A stretch of 64,000 nt of DNA, from NCBI RefSeq assembly GCF_014837155.1, contig NZ_JACYHA010000019.1:1-64000 (forward strand). The letters are read 5' to 3'. Of this stretch, positions 45,519 through 54,440 are shown one piece after another. The notes under the pieces were generated by a model. The model ran no database searches and was not told the DNA's origin. It worked only from the letters and a program-made list of their open reading frames with translations. Each line of letters opens with the position of its first letter. Within the stretch, counting starts at the first letter, position 1. Position numbers and translations under genes: made by a program. The DNA comes from Litchfieldia stipae (GTDB lineage Bacteria; Bacillota; Bacilli; Bacillales; Bacillaceae_L).

Positions 45519-46439
45519 ATGCAAACAAAAGTTGAAACACCGAATGAAGTTTCGATTAATACTCAACATGTGAAATCCAAACGTAAGTCTGCTAGATGGT
45601 TGAAAATGTTATTTAAAAGTAAAACAGGAACAGTTGGACTTGTGATTGTCCTTTTAATGATTCTAATGGCCCTATTTGCTGACGTCATTGCTCCATATGA
45701 TCCTGCTAAAACAAATGTAACAGATCGCTTGTTGCCTCCAGCGTGGTCAGAGGGTGGAAGTTCAGATTATCTATTAGGGACAGATAATCTAGGAAGAGAT
45801 ATATTAAGCCGTATTATTGTAGGTTCTAGAGTCTCTTTATTGGTTGGAATTAGTGCTGTTATTGTGGCTGGTGCGATTGGTTTAGCGATGGGGTTAATTT
45901 CTGGCTATTATGGAGGGTTTATTGACCGATTGATCATGCGACTTGTTGATGCCTTCTTAGCGATACCAAATATCTTGTTTATGCTAATTATCCTAGCGGT
46001 AGTAGGGCCAAGCTTATCGACTTTAATTATCGTTCTCGGTGTCACCACCTGGGTTGTGTATGCGAGGATGGTACGTGGAGAAACGTTGAGTATTAAGGAA
46101 CGTGATTATGTCCAGTCCGCTAAAGCAATTGGTGCGAAGGATTTCCGAATCATTACTGTCTACATCTTACCTAATATTATTTCATCATTTATTGTTATCG
46201 CTACTCTAAATGTAGCAACAACAATCATTTTAGAATCATCCTTAAGTTTCCTTGGATTAGGAATTCAGTCACCAGATGTGTCGTGGGGATTGATGCTTAG
46301 TGATGGACGAGAGTATTTAGCAACAAGCTGGTGGGTAGCAACCTTCCCAGGAATTGCAATTACCATAACTGTTCTTGGAATTATTTTCTTAGGTGACTGG
46401 TTACGTGATGTGTTAGATCCAAAGATGAAAGCAAATTAG
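45519..46439 (+). CDS. Peptide ABC transporter permease, DppC/OppC family
   Basis: Second permease of 306 residues. It has an N-terminal cytosolic stretch, TM1 near 40-60, the DppC motif LLGTDNLGRDILSRI, and the EAA loop (RDYVQSAKAIGAKDFRI). ATG 45519 follows AGGGAGGGGTG. Confidence 0.93.
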   Translation: MQTKVETPNEVSINTQHVKSKRKSARWLKMLFKSKTGTVGLVIVLLMILMALFADVIAPYDPAKTNVTDRLLPPAWSEGGSSDYLLGTDNLGRDILSRIIVGSRVSLLVGISAVIVAGAIGLAMGLISGYYGGFIDRLIMRLVDAFLAIPNILFMLIILAVVGPSLSTLIIVLGVTTWVVYARMVRGETLSIKERDYVQSAKAIGAKDFRIITVYILPNIISSFIVIATLNVATTIILESSLSFLGLGIQSPDVSWGLMLSDGREYLATSWWVATFPGIAITITVLGIIFLGDWLRDVLDPKMKAN

Positions 46440-46462
46440 TCAGCAGGAGGGGGGCTTTTTCG

Positions 46463-47419
46463 ATGGCAAATGCACTGTTAGAAGTAGAAGATTTGAAGGT
46501 ACGATTTAAAACAGATGATGGCTACGTATCAACCGTGAATGGTGTATCCTTTACCGTTAATGAGGGAGAAACTGTAGCTGTTGTAGGAGAATCAGGTTGT
46601 GGGAAAAGTGTCACATCGCTTTCCATCCTCGGATTAACTCCTGGTGAAATCTATAATGGCGAAATTAAATTTAATGGAAGAAATCTAGCAACCATGAAGA
46701 AGAAGGAACTAAGGAAGCTTCGTGGGAAGGACATTTCAATGATTTTTCAGGAGCCAATGACTTCGTTAAATCCAGTCTTTACGATCGCTAATCAATTGAG
46801 CGAAGTACTCATGGTTCATAAAGGATTAAATAAGAAGCAAGCATTTGATAAATCGGTTGAAATGCTTGAGGTTGTCGGGATTCCAGATGCAGAAAAAGTA
46901 GCGAAGAGATTTCCACATCAGCTCTCAGGTGGTATGCGCCAAAGAGTCATGATAGCGATGGCATTATCTTGTAATCCGAAGCTATTAATCGCAGACGAGC
47001 CAACAACAGCATTAGACGTAACGATACAGGCTCAAATCTTAGAGTTAATCAAAAAATTAAAAGCGGAATATAACACAGGTATTATCATGATTACACATGA
47101 CCTTGGTGTTGTGGCCGAGGTCGCTGACCGAGTTGTCGTGATGTATGCAGGTGAAGTGGTAGAGGAAGCGCCGGTCTTTGAATTGTTCAAAAACCCAACA
47201 CATCCTTATACAAAAGGATTGTTAAGCTCGATTCCACAGGTGGACCATGTAGTAGAAGAGCTAGGGTCAATTATGGGGTCAGTGCCGATTCCAAGTGAAA
47301 TGCCAGTAGGATGTAAGTTCCATCCACGCTGTCCATTAGCCACAGACCTATGCCGAACAAGCCATCCATCATTAGAAGTAATTGGTTCAGATCATAAGAA
47401 GCGTTGTTTTCATGTGTAA
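46463..47419 (+). CDS. Peptide ABC transporter ATPase, DppD/OppD family
   Basis: ATPase of 318 residues. It has Walker A GESGCGKS, signature LSGGMRQR, Walker [13 protein letters not shown], and the C-terminal oligopeptide ABC extension with the Cys-rich [14 protein letters not shown] motif that in some relatives binds an iron-sulfur cluster. Confidence 0.95.
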   Translation: MANALLEVEDLKVRFKTDDGYVSTVNGVSFTVNEGETVAVVGESGCGKSVTSLSILGLTPGEIYNGEIKFNGRNLATMKKKELRKLRGKDISMIFQEPMTSLNPVFTIANQLSEVLMVHKGLNKKQAFDKSVEMLEVVGIPDAEKVAKRFPHQLSGGMRQRVMIAMALSCNPKLLIADEPTTALDVTIQAQILELIKKLKAEYNTGIIMITHDLGVVAEVADRVVVMYAGEVVEEAPVFELFKNPTHPYTKGLLSSIPQVDHVVEELGSIMGSVPIPSEMPVGCKFHPRCPLATDLCRTSHPSLEVIGSDHKKRCFHV

Positions 47420-47433
47420 AGGAGTGATGAGTC

Positions 47434-48438
47434 GTGCCGAAAACAGTAACTAAATCGAAGACCTTGTTAAAGGCAGAGGGTTTGAAAAAACACTTTCCAA
47501 TGAAAAAAGGCTTTATCAAAAAAGAAATCACCTATACAAAGGCAGTAGACGGAGTCAATCTAGAGGTATTTGAAGGAGAGACACTTGGCATTGTGGGGGA
47601 GTCAGGTTGCGGGAAGTCCACTACTGGTCAAATGCTCCTAGGACTCCTTCCTCCAACAGAAGGAAAAGTTTGGTTTAATGATCTAGACATGACATCACTT
47701 TCAAAGGAAGAGCTACGAAAGCTTAGAAAAGACATTCAAGTAATTTTCCAAGATCCATTCTCTTCATTGAATCCTAGGATGACGATCGAACAACTAATCT
47801 CAGAGCCTTTAAAAATCCATGGTGGAAAAAGTAAGTCCGAGATTAAAGCTGAAGTCATCGAGTTAATAAAAGTAGTGGGATTAAATGAATATCATTTGGA
47901 TCGTTATCCTCATGAATTTAGTGGAGGACAACGTCAAAGAATCGGGATTGCAAGAGCATTAGCCTTAAAGCCAAAGTTAATTATCTGTGATGAACCTGTT
48001 TCCGCACTAGATGTATCGATTCAGGCACAAATCCTGAATTTGTTAAAGAAGCTACAAAAAGAGTTTCAGTTAACGTATATTTTCATCGCACATGGCTTAC
48101 CAGCCGTCCGTCATATTAGTGATCGAATTGCAGTCATGTACTTAGGAAAAGTAGTTGAGATTGCTGATCGTGATTCATTGTTTGAGCACCCAACCCATCC
48201 GTATACTGAAGCATTATTATCAGCGATTCCGATTGCTGATCCTACGAAACGAAAAGAACATAAGCTGCTAGAAGGTGATTTGCCTAATCCGAGTAATCCA
48301 CCATCAGGCTGCCATTTCCATACAAGATGTCCTTATGCACAAGAGATTTGTAGCCAGAAGGCGCCGGAATTGGTTGAATATCGTGAAGGTCACTCTGCTG
48401 CTTGTCATTTCCCTTTAGATGTAGCGGAGGTTAAATGA
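47434..48438 (+). CDS. Peptide ABC transporter ATPase, DppF/OppF family
   Basis: ATPase of 334 residues. It has Walker A GESGCGKS, signature FSGGQRQRIG, Walker B LIICDEPVSALD and the C-terminal CHFHTRCPYAQEIC motif. The switch His is in FIAHGLPAVRH, where most relatives have FISHDL; Gly after His replaces the usual Asp. The GTG start follows AAAGGAGTGATG. It is the last gene of the importer, before a terminator. Confidence 0.93.
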   Translation: MPKTVTKSKTLLKAEGLKKHFPMKKGFIKKEITYTKAVDGVNLEVFEGETLGIVGESGCGKSTTGQMLLGLLPPTEGKVWFNDLDMTSLSKEELRKLRKDIQVIFQDPFSSLNPRMTIEQLISEPLKIHGGKSKSEIKAEVIELIKVVGLNEYHLDRYPHEFSGGQRQRIGIARALALKPKLIICDEPVSALDVSIQAQILNLLKKLQKEFQLTYIFIAHGLPAVRHISDRIAVMYLGKVVEIADRDSLFEHPTHPYTEALLSAIPIADPTKRKEHKLLEGDLPNPSNPPSGCHFHTRCPYAQEICSQKAPELVEYREGHSAACHFPLDVAEVK

Positions 48439-48455
48439 TTGTTGGAACTAGAGTT

Positions 48456-48490
48456 AGTCACTCATCACCAGGATGAGTGACTTTAATATT
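48456..48490 (+). terminator. Terminator of the peptide importer operon
   Basis: AGTCACTCATC (48456-48466) pairs perfectly over 11 bp with GATGAGTGACT (48472-48482), followed by TTAATATTT. Confidence 0.85.
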
Positions 48491-48548
48491 TATATAGAAG
48501 AAACTTGTTTTTTGAACATATTACCAACATTATTTTACTTCGCAGAAT

Positions 48549-48577
48549 TTGACTTCTGTATATAATTCGGGTATGAT
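48549..48577 (+). promoter_or_regulatory. SigA promoter of rnpB
   Basis: TTGACT (48549-48554), a 17-base spacer and TATGAT (48572-48577), about 27 bp before the RNA's 5' stem. Confidence 0.85.
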
Positions 48578-48603
48578 AGGAAATGTAGTTAACAGCAATT
48601 AAT

Positions 48604-49028
48604 TGATCATACATCCAGAGAGAATCGCGCAGATTTCCTATCTGTGAGGAAAGTCCGTGCTCGCACAGGCTGAGATGTCTGTAGTGTTCGTGCCTAGCGA
48701 AACCGTAAGCTAGGGCAATCTGGCGTAAGCTGGGTTGACGGCAGGGAAAGTCACCTAAGTCTAGGTCAAGCGTAAGCACTAGATATGGGACGAATACCTT
48801 GAAAGTGCCACAGTGACGGAGCTTCAAAGGAAACTTTGAAGGTGGAACGAGGTAAACCCCACGAGCGAGAAACCCAAATTTGGTAGGGGAAGTGTCTAGC
48901 GGGAATGGAACCAACAGACACCATGAATCTATTCATGAGATAGATGATTCTCCATGTTGTGCGAGGTCATTTGGCCGAATGCAGCACATCATGAACAAAA
49001 CACGGCTTATGCGGTATGTATGGTTGAG
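48604..49028 (+). ncRNA. rnpB: RNase P RNA (Bacillus type B)
   Basis: Catalytic RNA that matures tRNA 5' ends. Conserved segments are GAGGAAAGTCCGTGCTCGCA near the 5' end, GTGCCACAGTGACGGAG, GGTAAACCCCACGAGCGAGA, and the 3' ACAAAACACGGCTTA. The 5' TGATCATACATCC and 3' GGTATGTATGGTTG ends pair as P1. The length of about 425 nt is slightly above the B. subtilis 401. Ends are approximate. Confidence 0.95.
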
Positions 49029-49115
49029 CGTTAACTTATTAAGAAAGTCATGGGGTTACTTTAGTAGGCAAGAGGTGTAGACCCATTGCGTTGGTGCAAC
49101 TCCAGCTAATCCAAT

Positions 49116-49197
49116 AAAAAGTCCAATGAGTAATCGTGAAATGAGTCAGGGCAGGAATGCAGCAGCTCTAAACGATGATCTCTTGTGGGCTTTTTTT
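49116..49197 (+). ncRNA. SRP (4.5S)-like RNA hairpin
   Basis: The tip has every landmark of SRP RNA domain IV: GUCAGG (49145-49150), a short GCA/UGC helix closed by the GGAA tetraloop (49154-49157), and AGCAGC (49161-49166). Outer helices continue with ATCGT/ACGAT and AAGTCC/GGGCTT, and a T run ends the structure, so it is also terminator-like. The 87 bases from 49029 to 49115 may belong to the same RNA (for example GGTTACTTTAGTAGG and the hairpin TTGC-GTTGGT-GCAA), but I cannot match them to an Alu domain. B. subtilis keeps its SRP RNA near dnaX, so this could be the only copy, moved, or a second one. Confidence 0.55.
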
Positions 49198-49303
49198 GTA
49201 TTTTATATCGTTATTATGTGAAATATAGTAATTAGTACTTAGAACCTAATCTTATTTTAATTATGACAACATTACGTATGACAAAATACCCTTTACTTTA
49301 AAT

Positions 49304-49332
49304 TGAAAACGCTTTTAACAAGACTTATTATT
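49304..49332 (+). promoter_or_regulatory. mtlA promoter with overlapping cre site
   Basis: TTGAAA (49304-49309), a 17-base spacer and TATTAT (49327-49332). TTGAAAACGCTTTTA (49304-49318) matches the CcpA cre consensus with one mismatch and covers the -35, implying catabolite repression. Confidence 0.75.
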
Positions 49333-49391
49333 AAGTTGTAAGAAAGAGCTATTCATAAAGATTATTTTTTCATACTGAGAGGAGAATATAT

Positions 49392-50819
49392 ATGTCAAAA
49401 ACAACAGAGGGATCCAAGCCAGATTTTCGCGTGAAAATCCAAAGGTTTGGTAGTTATTTAAGCGGCATGATTATGCCGAACATCGGTGCATTTATTGCAT
49501 GGGGACTTATTACTGCTTTATTCATTCCAACTGGTTGGCTTCCAAATGAAGATTTAGCTCAACTAGTAGGACCAATGATTACCTATTTACTACCATTATT
49601 AATTGGTTACACAGGTGGTAAGATGATTTATGGTGACCGAGGAGGAGTCGTTGGTGCGACTGCAACAATGGGGGTTATCGTAGGATCAGATATTCCAATG
49701 TTCCTTGGAGCAATGATTATGGGACCTCTAGCAGGTTACTTAATCAAGAAGGTTGATGCAGTGATTCAACCAAGAGTACGTCAAGGCTTCGAGATGTTAG
49801 TAAATAACTTCTCAGCAGGTATTTTAGCAGGGATTTTAACACTTCTTGCATTCTGGACAATTGGACCAGTTGTAGAGGGGTTAAACAATGTATTAGCAGC
49901 AGGTGTTGAAGTCATTGTTAATGCAGGTTTACTTCCATTAGCAAGTATTTTCATTGAACCAGCAAAAGTATTATTCTTAAATAATGCAATTAACCACGGG
50001 ATTTTAAGCCCACTTGGTGCAAAAGAAGCAGCAGATGCTGGTAAGTCAATTCTATTCTTACTTGAAGCAAACCCAGGACCTGGTTTAGGGATCCTATTAG
50101 CGTTCATGGTATTCGGAAAAGGTACAGCAAGACAAACATCACCAGGTGCAGCAGTTATTCACTTCTTTGGTGGTATTCACGAAATTTACTTCCCGTATAT
50201 CTTAATGAAACCAATGTTACTATTAGCAGCAATCGCAGGTGGAATCAGTGGAGTATTCACATTCTCACTATTTAATGTTGGGCTAGTTGCACCACCATCA
50301 CCAGGTAGTATCTTTGCTCTTATGGCAATGACTCCAAAAGGGGGAGGACATCTAGGCGTATTACTAGGTGTACTTGTAGCAGCAGCTGTATCATTTGCAG
50401 TAGCAGCGTTAATTCTAAAAACTGGTAAGCAAGAAGAAGAAACAGATATTGCAGATGCAGCAGCAAAAATGGAAGCAATGAAAGGGAAGAAGAGCTCAGT
50501 TTCAGGTACTTTCGAAACGAAAAAAGCAGAATTCGATCCTAAAAACGTAAACAAAATCATCTTTGCTTGTGACGCTGGAATGGGCTCAAGTGCGATGGGT
50601 GCTTCCATTCTTAAAAACAAAGCAAAAAAAGCAGGTCTAGTAGATATCGAAATCACAAACAAAGCGATCAATGACATCCCAAGTGATGCTGATATCGTCA
50701 TTACACACAAAGACCTAACATCACGTGCAAAAGAAAAGCTACCAACAGCTCATCATATCTCAGTTGAGAACTTCTTAAACAGTCCGAAATATGACGAACT
50801 AATCGACAGCTTAAAATAA
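49392..50819 (+). CDS. mtlA: PTS mannitol transporter subunit IICB
   Basis: Takes up mannitol and phosphorylates it to mannitol-1-phosphate. It has 475 residues: a membrane IIC domain (about 1-345) with GGIHEIYFPYIL, a linker, and the IIB domain with the phosphocysteine Cys393 in FACDAGMGSSAMG. There is no IIA domain; MtlF at 54003 supplies it. ATG 49392 follows GAGAGGAG. Confidence 0.97.
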   Translation: MSKTTEGSKPDFRVKIQRFGSYLSGMIMPNIGAFIAWGLITALFIPTGWLPNEDLAQLVGPMITYLLPLLIGYTGGKMIYGDRGGVVGATATMGVIVGSDIPMFLGAMIMGPLAGYLIKKVDAVIQPRVRQGFEMLVNNFSAGILAGILTLLAFWTIGPVVEGLNNVLAAGVEVIVNAGLLPLASIFIEPAKVLFLNNAINHGILSPLGAKEAADAGKSILFLLEANPGPGLGILLAFMVFGKGTARQTSPGAAVIHFFGGIHEIYFPYILMKPMLLLAAIAGGISGVFTFSLFNVGLVAPPSPGSIFALMAMTPKGGGHLGVLLGVLVAAAVSFAVAALILKTGKQEEETDIADAAAKMEAMKGKKSSVSGTFETKKAEFDPKNVNKIIFACDAGMGSSAMGASILKNKAKKAGLVDIEITNKAINDIPSDADIVITHKDLTSRAKEKLPTAHHISVENFLNSPKYDELIDSLK

Positions 50820-50829
50820 TTATTCATCT

Positions 50830-50865
50830 AAGGCTGGCTCTAATCCAAGAGTCAGCCTTGTTTTA
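50830..50865 (+). terminator. Terminator of mtlA
   Basis: AAGGCTGGCTCT pairs with AGAGTCAGCCTT over 12 bp (one G-U), followed by GTTTTAAT. It separates mtlA from mtlR-mtlF-mtlD transcription. Confidence 0.85.
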
Positions 50866-50900
50866 ATAAGTAGGAAGATTAAGGCTGGAGTAGGATGAAA

Positions 50901-51700
50901 TGTCCTATTAAGGAAGCCAAAAGGACAAAACAGAGCAGATAGCCAGTTGAAATGTCCAATAGAGGCAGTCAAAAGGACAAAACAGAGCAGAAGGCCCGTT
51001 GAACTGTCCAATAGAGACAGCCAAAAGGACAAAACAGGGAGGATGCCCCGTTGAAGTGTCCAATAGAGACAGCCAAAAGGACAAAACAGAGCATATGGCC
51101 CGTTGAAGTGTCCAATAGAGACAGTCAAAAGGACAAAACAGAGCAGATAGCCCGTTGAAGTGTCCAATGGGGACAGCCAAAAGGACAAAACAGAGCAGAA
51201 GGCCCGTTGAACTGTCCAATAGAGGCAGCCAAAAGGACAAAACAGAGCAGAAGGCCCGTTGAAGTGTCCAATAGAGACCGCTAAAAGGACAAAACAGAGC
51301 AGAAGGCCCGTTGAAGTGTCCAATGGAGACATCCAAAAGGACAAAAAAGATGAAATGCCTCGTTGAAGTGTCCAATAGAGACAGCCAAAAGGACAAAATA
51401 GAGCAGAAGGCCCGTTGAACTGTCCAATGGAGACAGTCAAAAGGACAAAATAGAGCAGATAGCCCGTTGAACTGTCCAATGGAGACAGCCAAAAGGACAA
51501 ACCAGGGAGGATGTTCCGTTGAAGTGTCCAATGGAGACAGCCAAAAGGACAAAACAGGGAGGATGCCCCGTTGAACTGTCCAATGGAGATATTCAAAAGG
51601 ACAAAATAGAGCAGATAGCCCATCAAATTGTCCAATAGACATATTCAAAAAGACAATAAACAGATAATCATCAGTCGATTTGTCCTTTAAGACAAAAAAG
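50901..51700. repeat. 52-bp tandem repeat array 2
   Basis: Fifteen consecutive units start every 52 bp exactly (50901, 50953, 51005 and so on to 51629), then a degenerate sixteenth at 51681. The unit is TGTCCAATAGAGACAGCCAA followed by AAGGACAAAACAGAGCAGAA and GGCCCGTTGAAC. TGTCC and GGACA can pair. Variation is limited to a few positions (CAATAG or CAATGG, GAAG or GAAC). It occupies the space between mtlA and the mtlR promoter. Long minus-strand ORFs here are by-products of the repeat. Confidence 0.97.
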
Positions 51701-51767
51701 CAGTACATGAAAGAGAATAATCAAATTATGGCAACAACGATGATGACGAAAATGTAACTTTCTTTTG

Positions 51768-51796
51768 TTGAGATAGCTTGTCAAAGGGGTTATCAT
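51768..51796 (+). promoter_or_regulatory. Promoter of mtlR-mtlF-mtlD
   Basis: TTGAGA (51768-51773), a 17-base spacer and TATCAT (51791-51796), about 90 bp before mtlR. Confidence 0.55.
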
Positions 51797-51886
51797 TATA
51801 CACAAAAGAAAGAACATTTCATATTTGTCATCATCTTTGCTCATAATATGACTTGATATAGAGCCATAAAAAGTGGAGTGGATGCT

Positions 51887-53989
51887 ATGTATATTTCTGC
51901 CAGGGAACGGAAGATTTTAGAGCTTTTACTAGCGAGAAATGAAGAAACAACAGTGAAGGATCTAGCTAATGAGCTTCAAGTAAGTTCCCGCACCGTCCAC
52001 CGTGATCTAAAAGGGGTGGAGGAAATCCTAAAGGAATACGATCTTGGACTTAACAAAAAGTCTGGAATCGGAATCCAAATGATAGGTGATGATGAGACGA
52101 AGGAAAAGCTAAAGCTATTCTTATTTAATTTATCTCATTCTGAATATACACCTGAGGAACGTCAAACCATTATTCTATCAGAACTACTCGATTCAACTGA
52201 GCCAGTGAAATTAATGTCATTAGCGAATGATCTCAATGTCACGATTGCTACAATCAGTAATGACCTTAATAAAGTGGAAGAGCGACTAGCTGCATTCCAG
52301 CTCCATCTGTTAAGAAAAAGAGGATATGGTGTTGAAATAACAGGTTCAGAATCTGCGAAAAGAAAAGCAATGAGCAAGCACATCATCGAAAATATTGACG
52401 AGTATGAATTAATTTCAATGATCAAAGAAACAATTCAAAAGAAGTCGTCACAGGCAATCGATACGATTACTGATCGATTACTTGGTTTGGTTGATAAGAA
52501 GAAGCTACTGATTATAGAAAGACAAATTGATCAGATTAAGGATGATCTCCCTTATTCCATTGCAGATAGTGCCTACATTGGGCTTGTCGTTCATTTGGCG
52601 CTTGCACTTGAACGCATTCAACAAGGCGAAGACATTAATTTTGATTCGGATTATTTACAAAGCCTAAAGGATACTAAAGAGTACAAGGTTGCAGAAAAGA
52701 TTGTTGTGGGCTTAGAAGATATCTTTCGGATCAACATTTCACATGGAGAGATTGGGTATATCACGATGCATTTAATGGGAGCAAAACACCGTAATGATCA
52801 TGAAGACCTATTAGAGGATACAAGCCTTCATGTTGGAATGCTCGCACAGAAATTAATTCGTTTTGTCAGTGATGAAATTGAAACCGATTTAACGAAGAAT
52901 ATTTCACTGTTCCAAGGACTAGTTGCCCATCTAAGACCAGCGCTATATCGGTTAAAACAAAATATGGGAATCTCTAATCCCCTACTGACTAGAATTGAGC
53001 AGGACTATCATGACATATTTTCAGTTTTGGAAAAAGGGGTACAAGAAATTTTTCCGGATTTACATGTACCGAAAGAAGAAATTGGCTATTTGGTCATGCA
53101 CTTTGCATCAGCCCTTTTAAACAAAGACCAGCATCAAGAGTTAAAAACCCTTGTTGTTTGTTCAAGCGGAATTGGTACATCAAAGATCCTTTCTACGAAG
53201 CTTCAGCAGCAAATCGCTGGGTTACAAACAGTGAACGCATCTTTATTTGATTTAGATGACATCGATATCAATGAATTTGATGCCATCATTTCAACGATCC
53301 CACTTAAGGACTTCACAGAGGATTACTTAGTTGTAAGTCCTTTATTGTCTGCTGATGAGGTTGATAAAGTTAAACGATTTTTATTAGGGAAAAATAAGCC
53401 TATACGTAAAAGTAATCAACAAGAAACAATGGCTAAGTTACCTGGTAAAACTGGAGATTTTCTTCAACATATTCGCAAAATGAAAAATGTATCAACCGCG
53501 ATCTATCAAATTTTAAATGGTTTTTCTTTTACTAGAATCGAGGAATCGCAATCCGTAGAGTCGATTTTAACGAGCTCATGTGAAGAGTTACTTGCTAATG
53601 GCATCATCAGTGGTGATGCACGAGAGGTTCTCTCTGATTTGCTGCAAAGAGAAGAGATTGGCGGTTTGGGGATTCCAGGTACTTCACTTGCCTTGTATCA
53701 TACAAAAAGCAGGAAAGTACTTGAGCCAAGCTTTACCATCACAAGACTTAAGAATCCAATTGAGGTAAAGGCAATGGATGGTTCTCAAGTAGATATGAAC
53801 ACAGTCCTATTGATGCTTTCACCAGTGGAAAATCAAGAGGAAACCTTAGAAATACTAAGTGCCATCAGCTCCCTCATCATCCGAGATGAACAGTCGATTA
53901 AACAGTTCGAATCTGGGGAAGAACAAGAGATAGTCAATCTTTTAACAACAGAATTAAAGTCCATCTATGAACAAACATTAACCCATTAA
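51887..53989 (+). CDS. mtlR: Mannitol operon transcriptional activator MtlR
   Basis: PTS-controlled activator of 700 residues. In order: two N-terminal helix-turn-helix domains (residues 1-150), two PTS regulation domains (about 185-395), a GatB-type IIB domain with Cys in VVCSSGIGTSK (about 425-432), and a MtlA-type IIA domain (about 550-700) with His in LALYHTKSR. Phosphorylation state reports mannitol and glucose supply. I start at ATG 51887, giving MYISARE as in other MtlR; GTG 51878 overlaps the ribosome site. mtlF follows 13 bp later. Confidence 0.93.
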   Translation: MYISARERKILELLLARNEETTVKDLANELQVSSRTVHRDLKGVEEILKEYDLGLNKKSGIGIQMIGDDETKEKLKLFLFNLSHSEYTPEERQTIILSELLDSTEPVKLMSLANDLNVTIATISNDLNKVEERLAAFQLHLLRKRGYGVEITGSESAKRKAMSKHIIENIDEYELISMIKETIQKKSSQAIDTITDRLLGLVDKKKLLIIERQIDQIKDDLPYSIADSAYIGLVVHLALALERIQQGEDINFDSDYLQSLKDTKEYKVAEKIVVGLEDIFRINISHGEIGYITMHLMGAKHRNDHEDLLEDTSLHVGMLAQKLIRFVSDEIETDLTKNISLFQGLVAHLRPALYRLKQNMGISNPLLTRIEQDYHDIFSVLEKGVQEIFPDLHVPKEEIGYLVMHFASALLNKDQHQELKTLVVCSSGIGTSKILSTKLQQQIAGLQTVNASLFDLDDIDINEFDAIISTIPLKDFTEDYLVVSPLLSADEVDKVKRFLLGKNKPIRKSNQQETMAKLPGKTGDFLQHIRKMKNVSTAIYQILNGFSFTRIEESQSVESILTSSCEELLANGIISGDAREVLSDLLQREEIGGLGIPGTSLALYHTKSRKVLEPSFTITRLKNPIEVKAMDGSQVDMNTVLLMLSPVENQEETLEILSAISSLIIRDEQSIKQFESGEEQEIVNLLTTELKSIYEQTLTH

Positions 53990-54002
53990 GGAGTGTCTAA
54001 CA

Positions 54003-54440
54003 ATGACAAAGGAAATTTTAACAACAAATAATATCGTATTAAATGCTAGCTTTTCAAACAAAGAGGAAGCGATCAGAAGTACTGGCCAAATTCTAGTAGA
54101 AAAAGGCTATGTTGCAGCTGGTTATATTGAGAAAATGTTAGAACGTGAAGAGCTAACTTCTACATATATGGGGAACTACGTAGCGATCCCACATGGTACT
54201 GAGGATGCGAAGAAAGAGGTACTATCTTCAGGGCTTTCAATCATCCAAGTACCTGGTGGAGTTGATTTCGGTAACGGGAATATTGTGAAGGTATTAATCG
54301 GAATCGCTGGGAAAGACGGAGAGCACTTAGATATCCTGTCACAAATTGCGATTGTATGCTCAGAGGAAGAAAATATTGAGAAAATTGTTTCAGCAACATC
54401 AGCAGAAGAGATCATTAGTCTTTTTGATGAGGTGAACTAA
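54003..54440 (+). CDS. mtlF: PTS mannitol transporter subunit IIA
   Basis: Passes phosphate from HPr to the IIB domain of MtlA. It has 145 residues with active-site His64 in VAIPHGTEDAK. ATG 54003 follows AAGGAGTG. mtlD begins at the base after its stop codon. Confidence 0.97.
   Translation: MTKEILTTNNIVLNASFSNKEEAIRSTGQILVEKGYVAAGYIEKMLEREELTSTYMGNYVAIPHGTEDAKKEVLSSGLSIIQVPGGVDFGNGNIVKVLIGIAGKDGEHLDILSQIAIVCSEEENIEKIVSATSAEEIISLFDEVN

Noticed and set aside
48483-49080. ORFs of 143 (minus) and 66 (plus) codons
   Set aside because: They lie over the RNase P RNA, whose conserved segments explain the sequence.
50901-51700. CRISPR array
   Set aside because: The units are near-identical over the full 52 bp with no unique spacers, and no cas genes are present.
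50820-51708. Two long minus-strand ORFs (271 and 266 codons) rich in Leu, Phe, Trp and Cys
   Set aside because: They are translations of the 52-bp array. 52 is not a multiple of 3, so three units (156 bp) give a 52-residue repeat in every frame. There is no ribosome site, and open frames result simply from a unit lacking stops.
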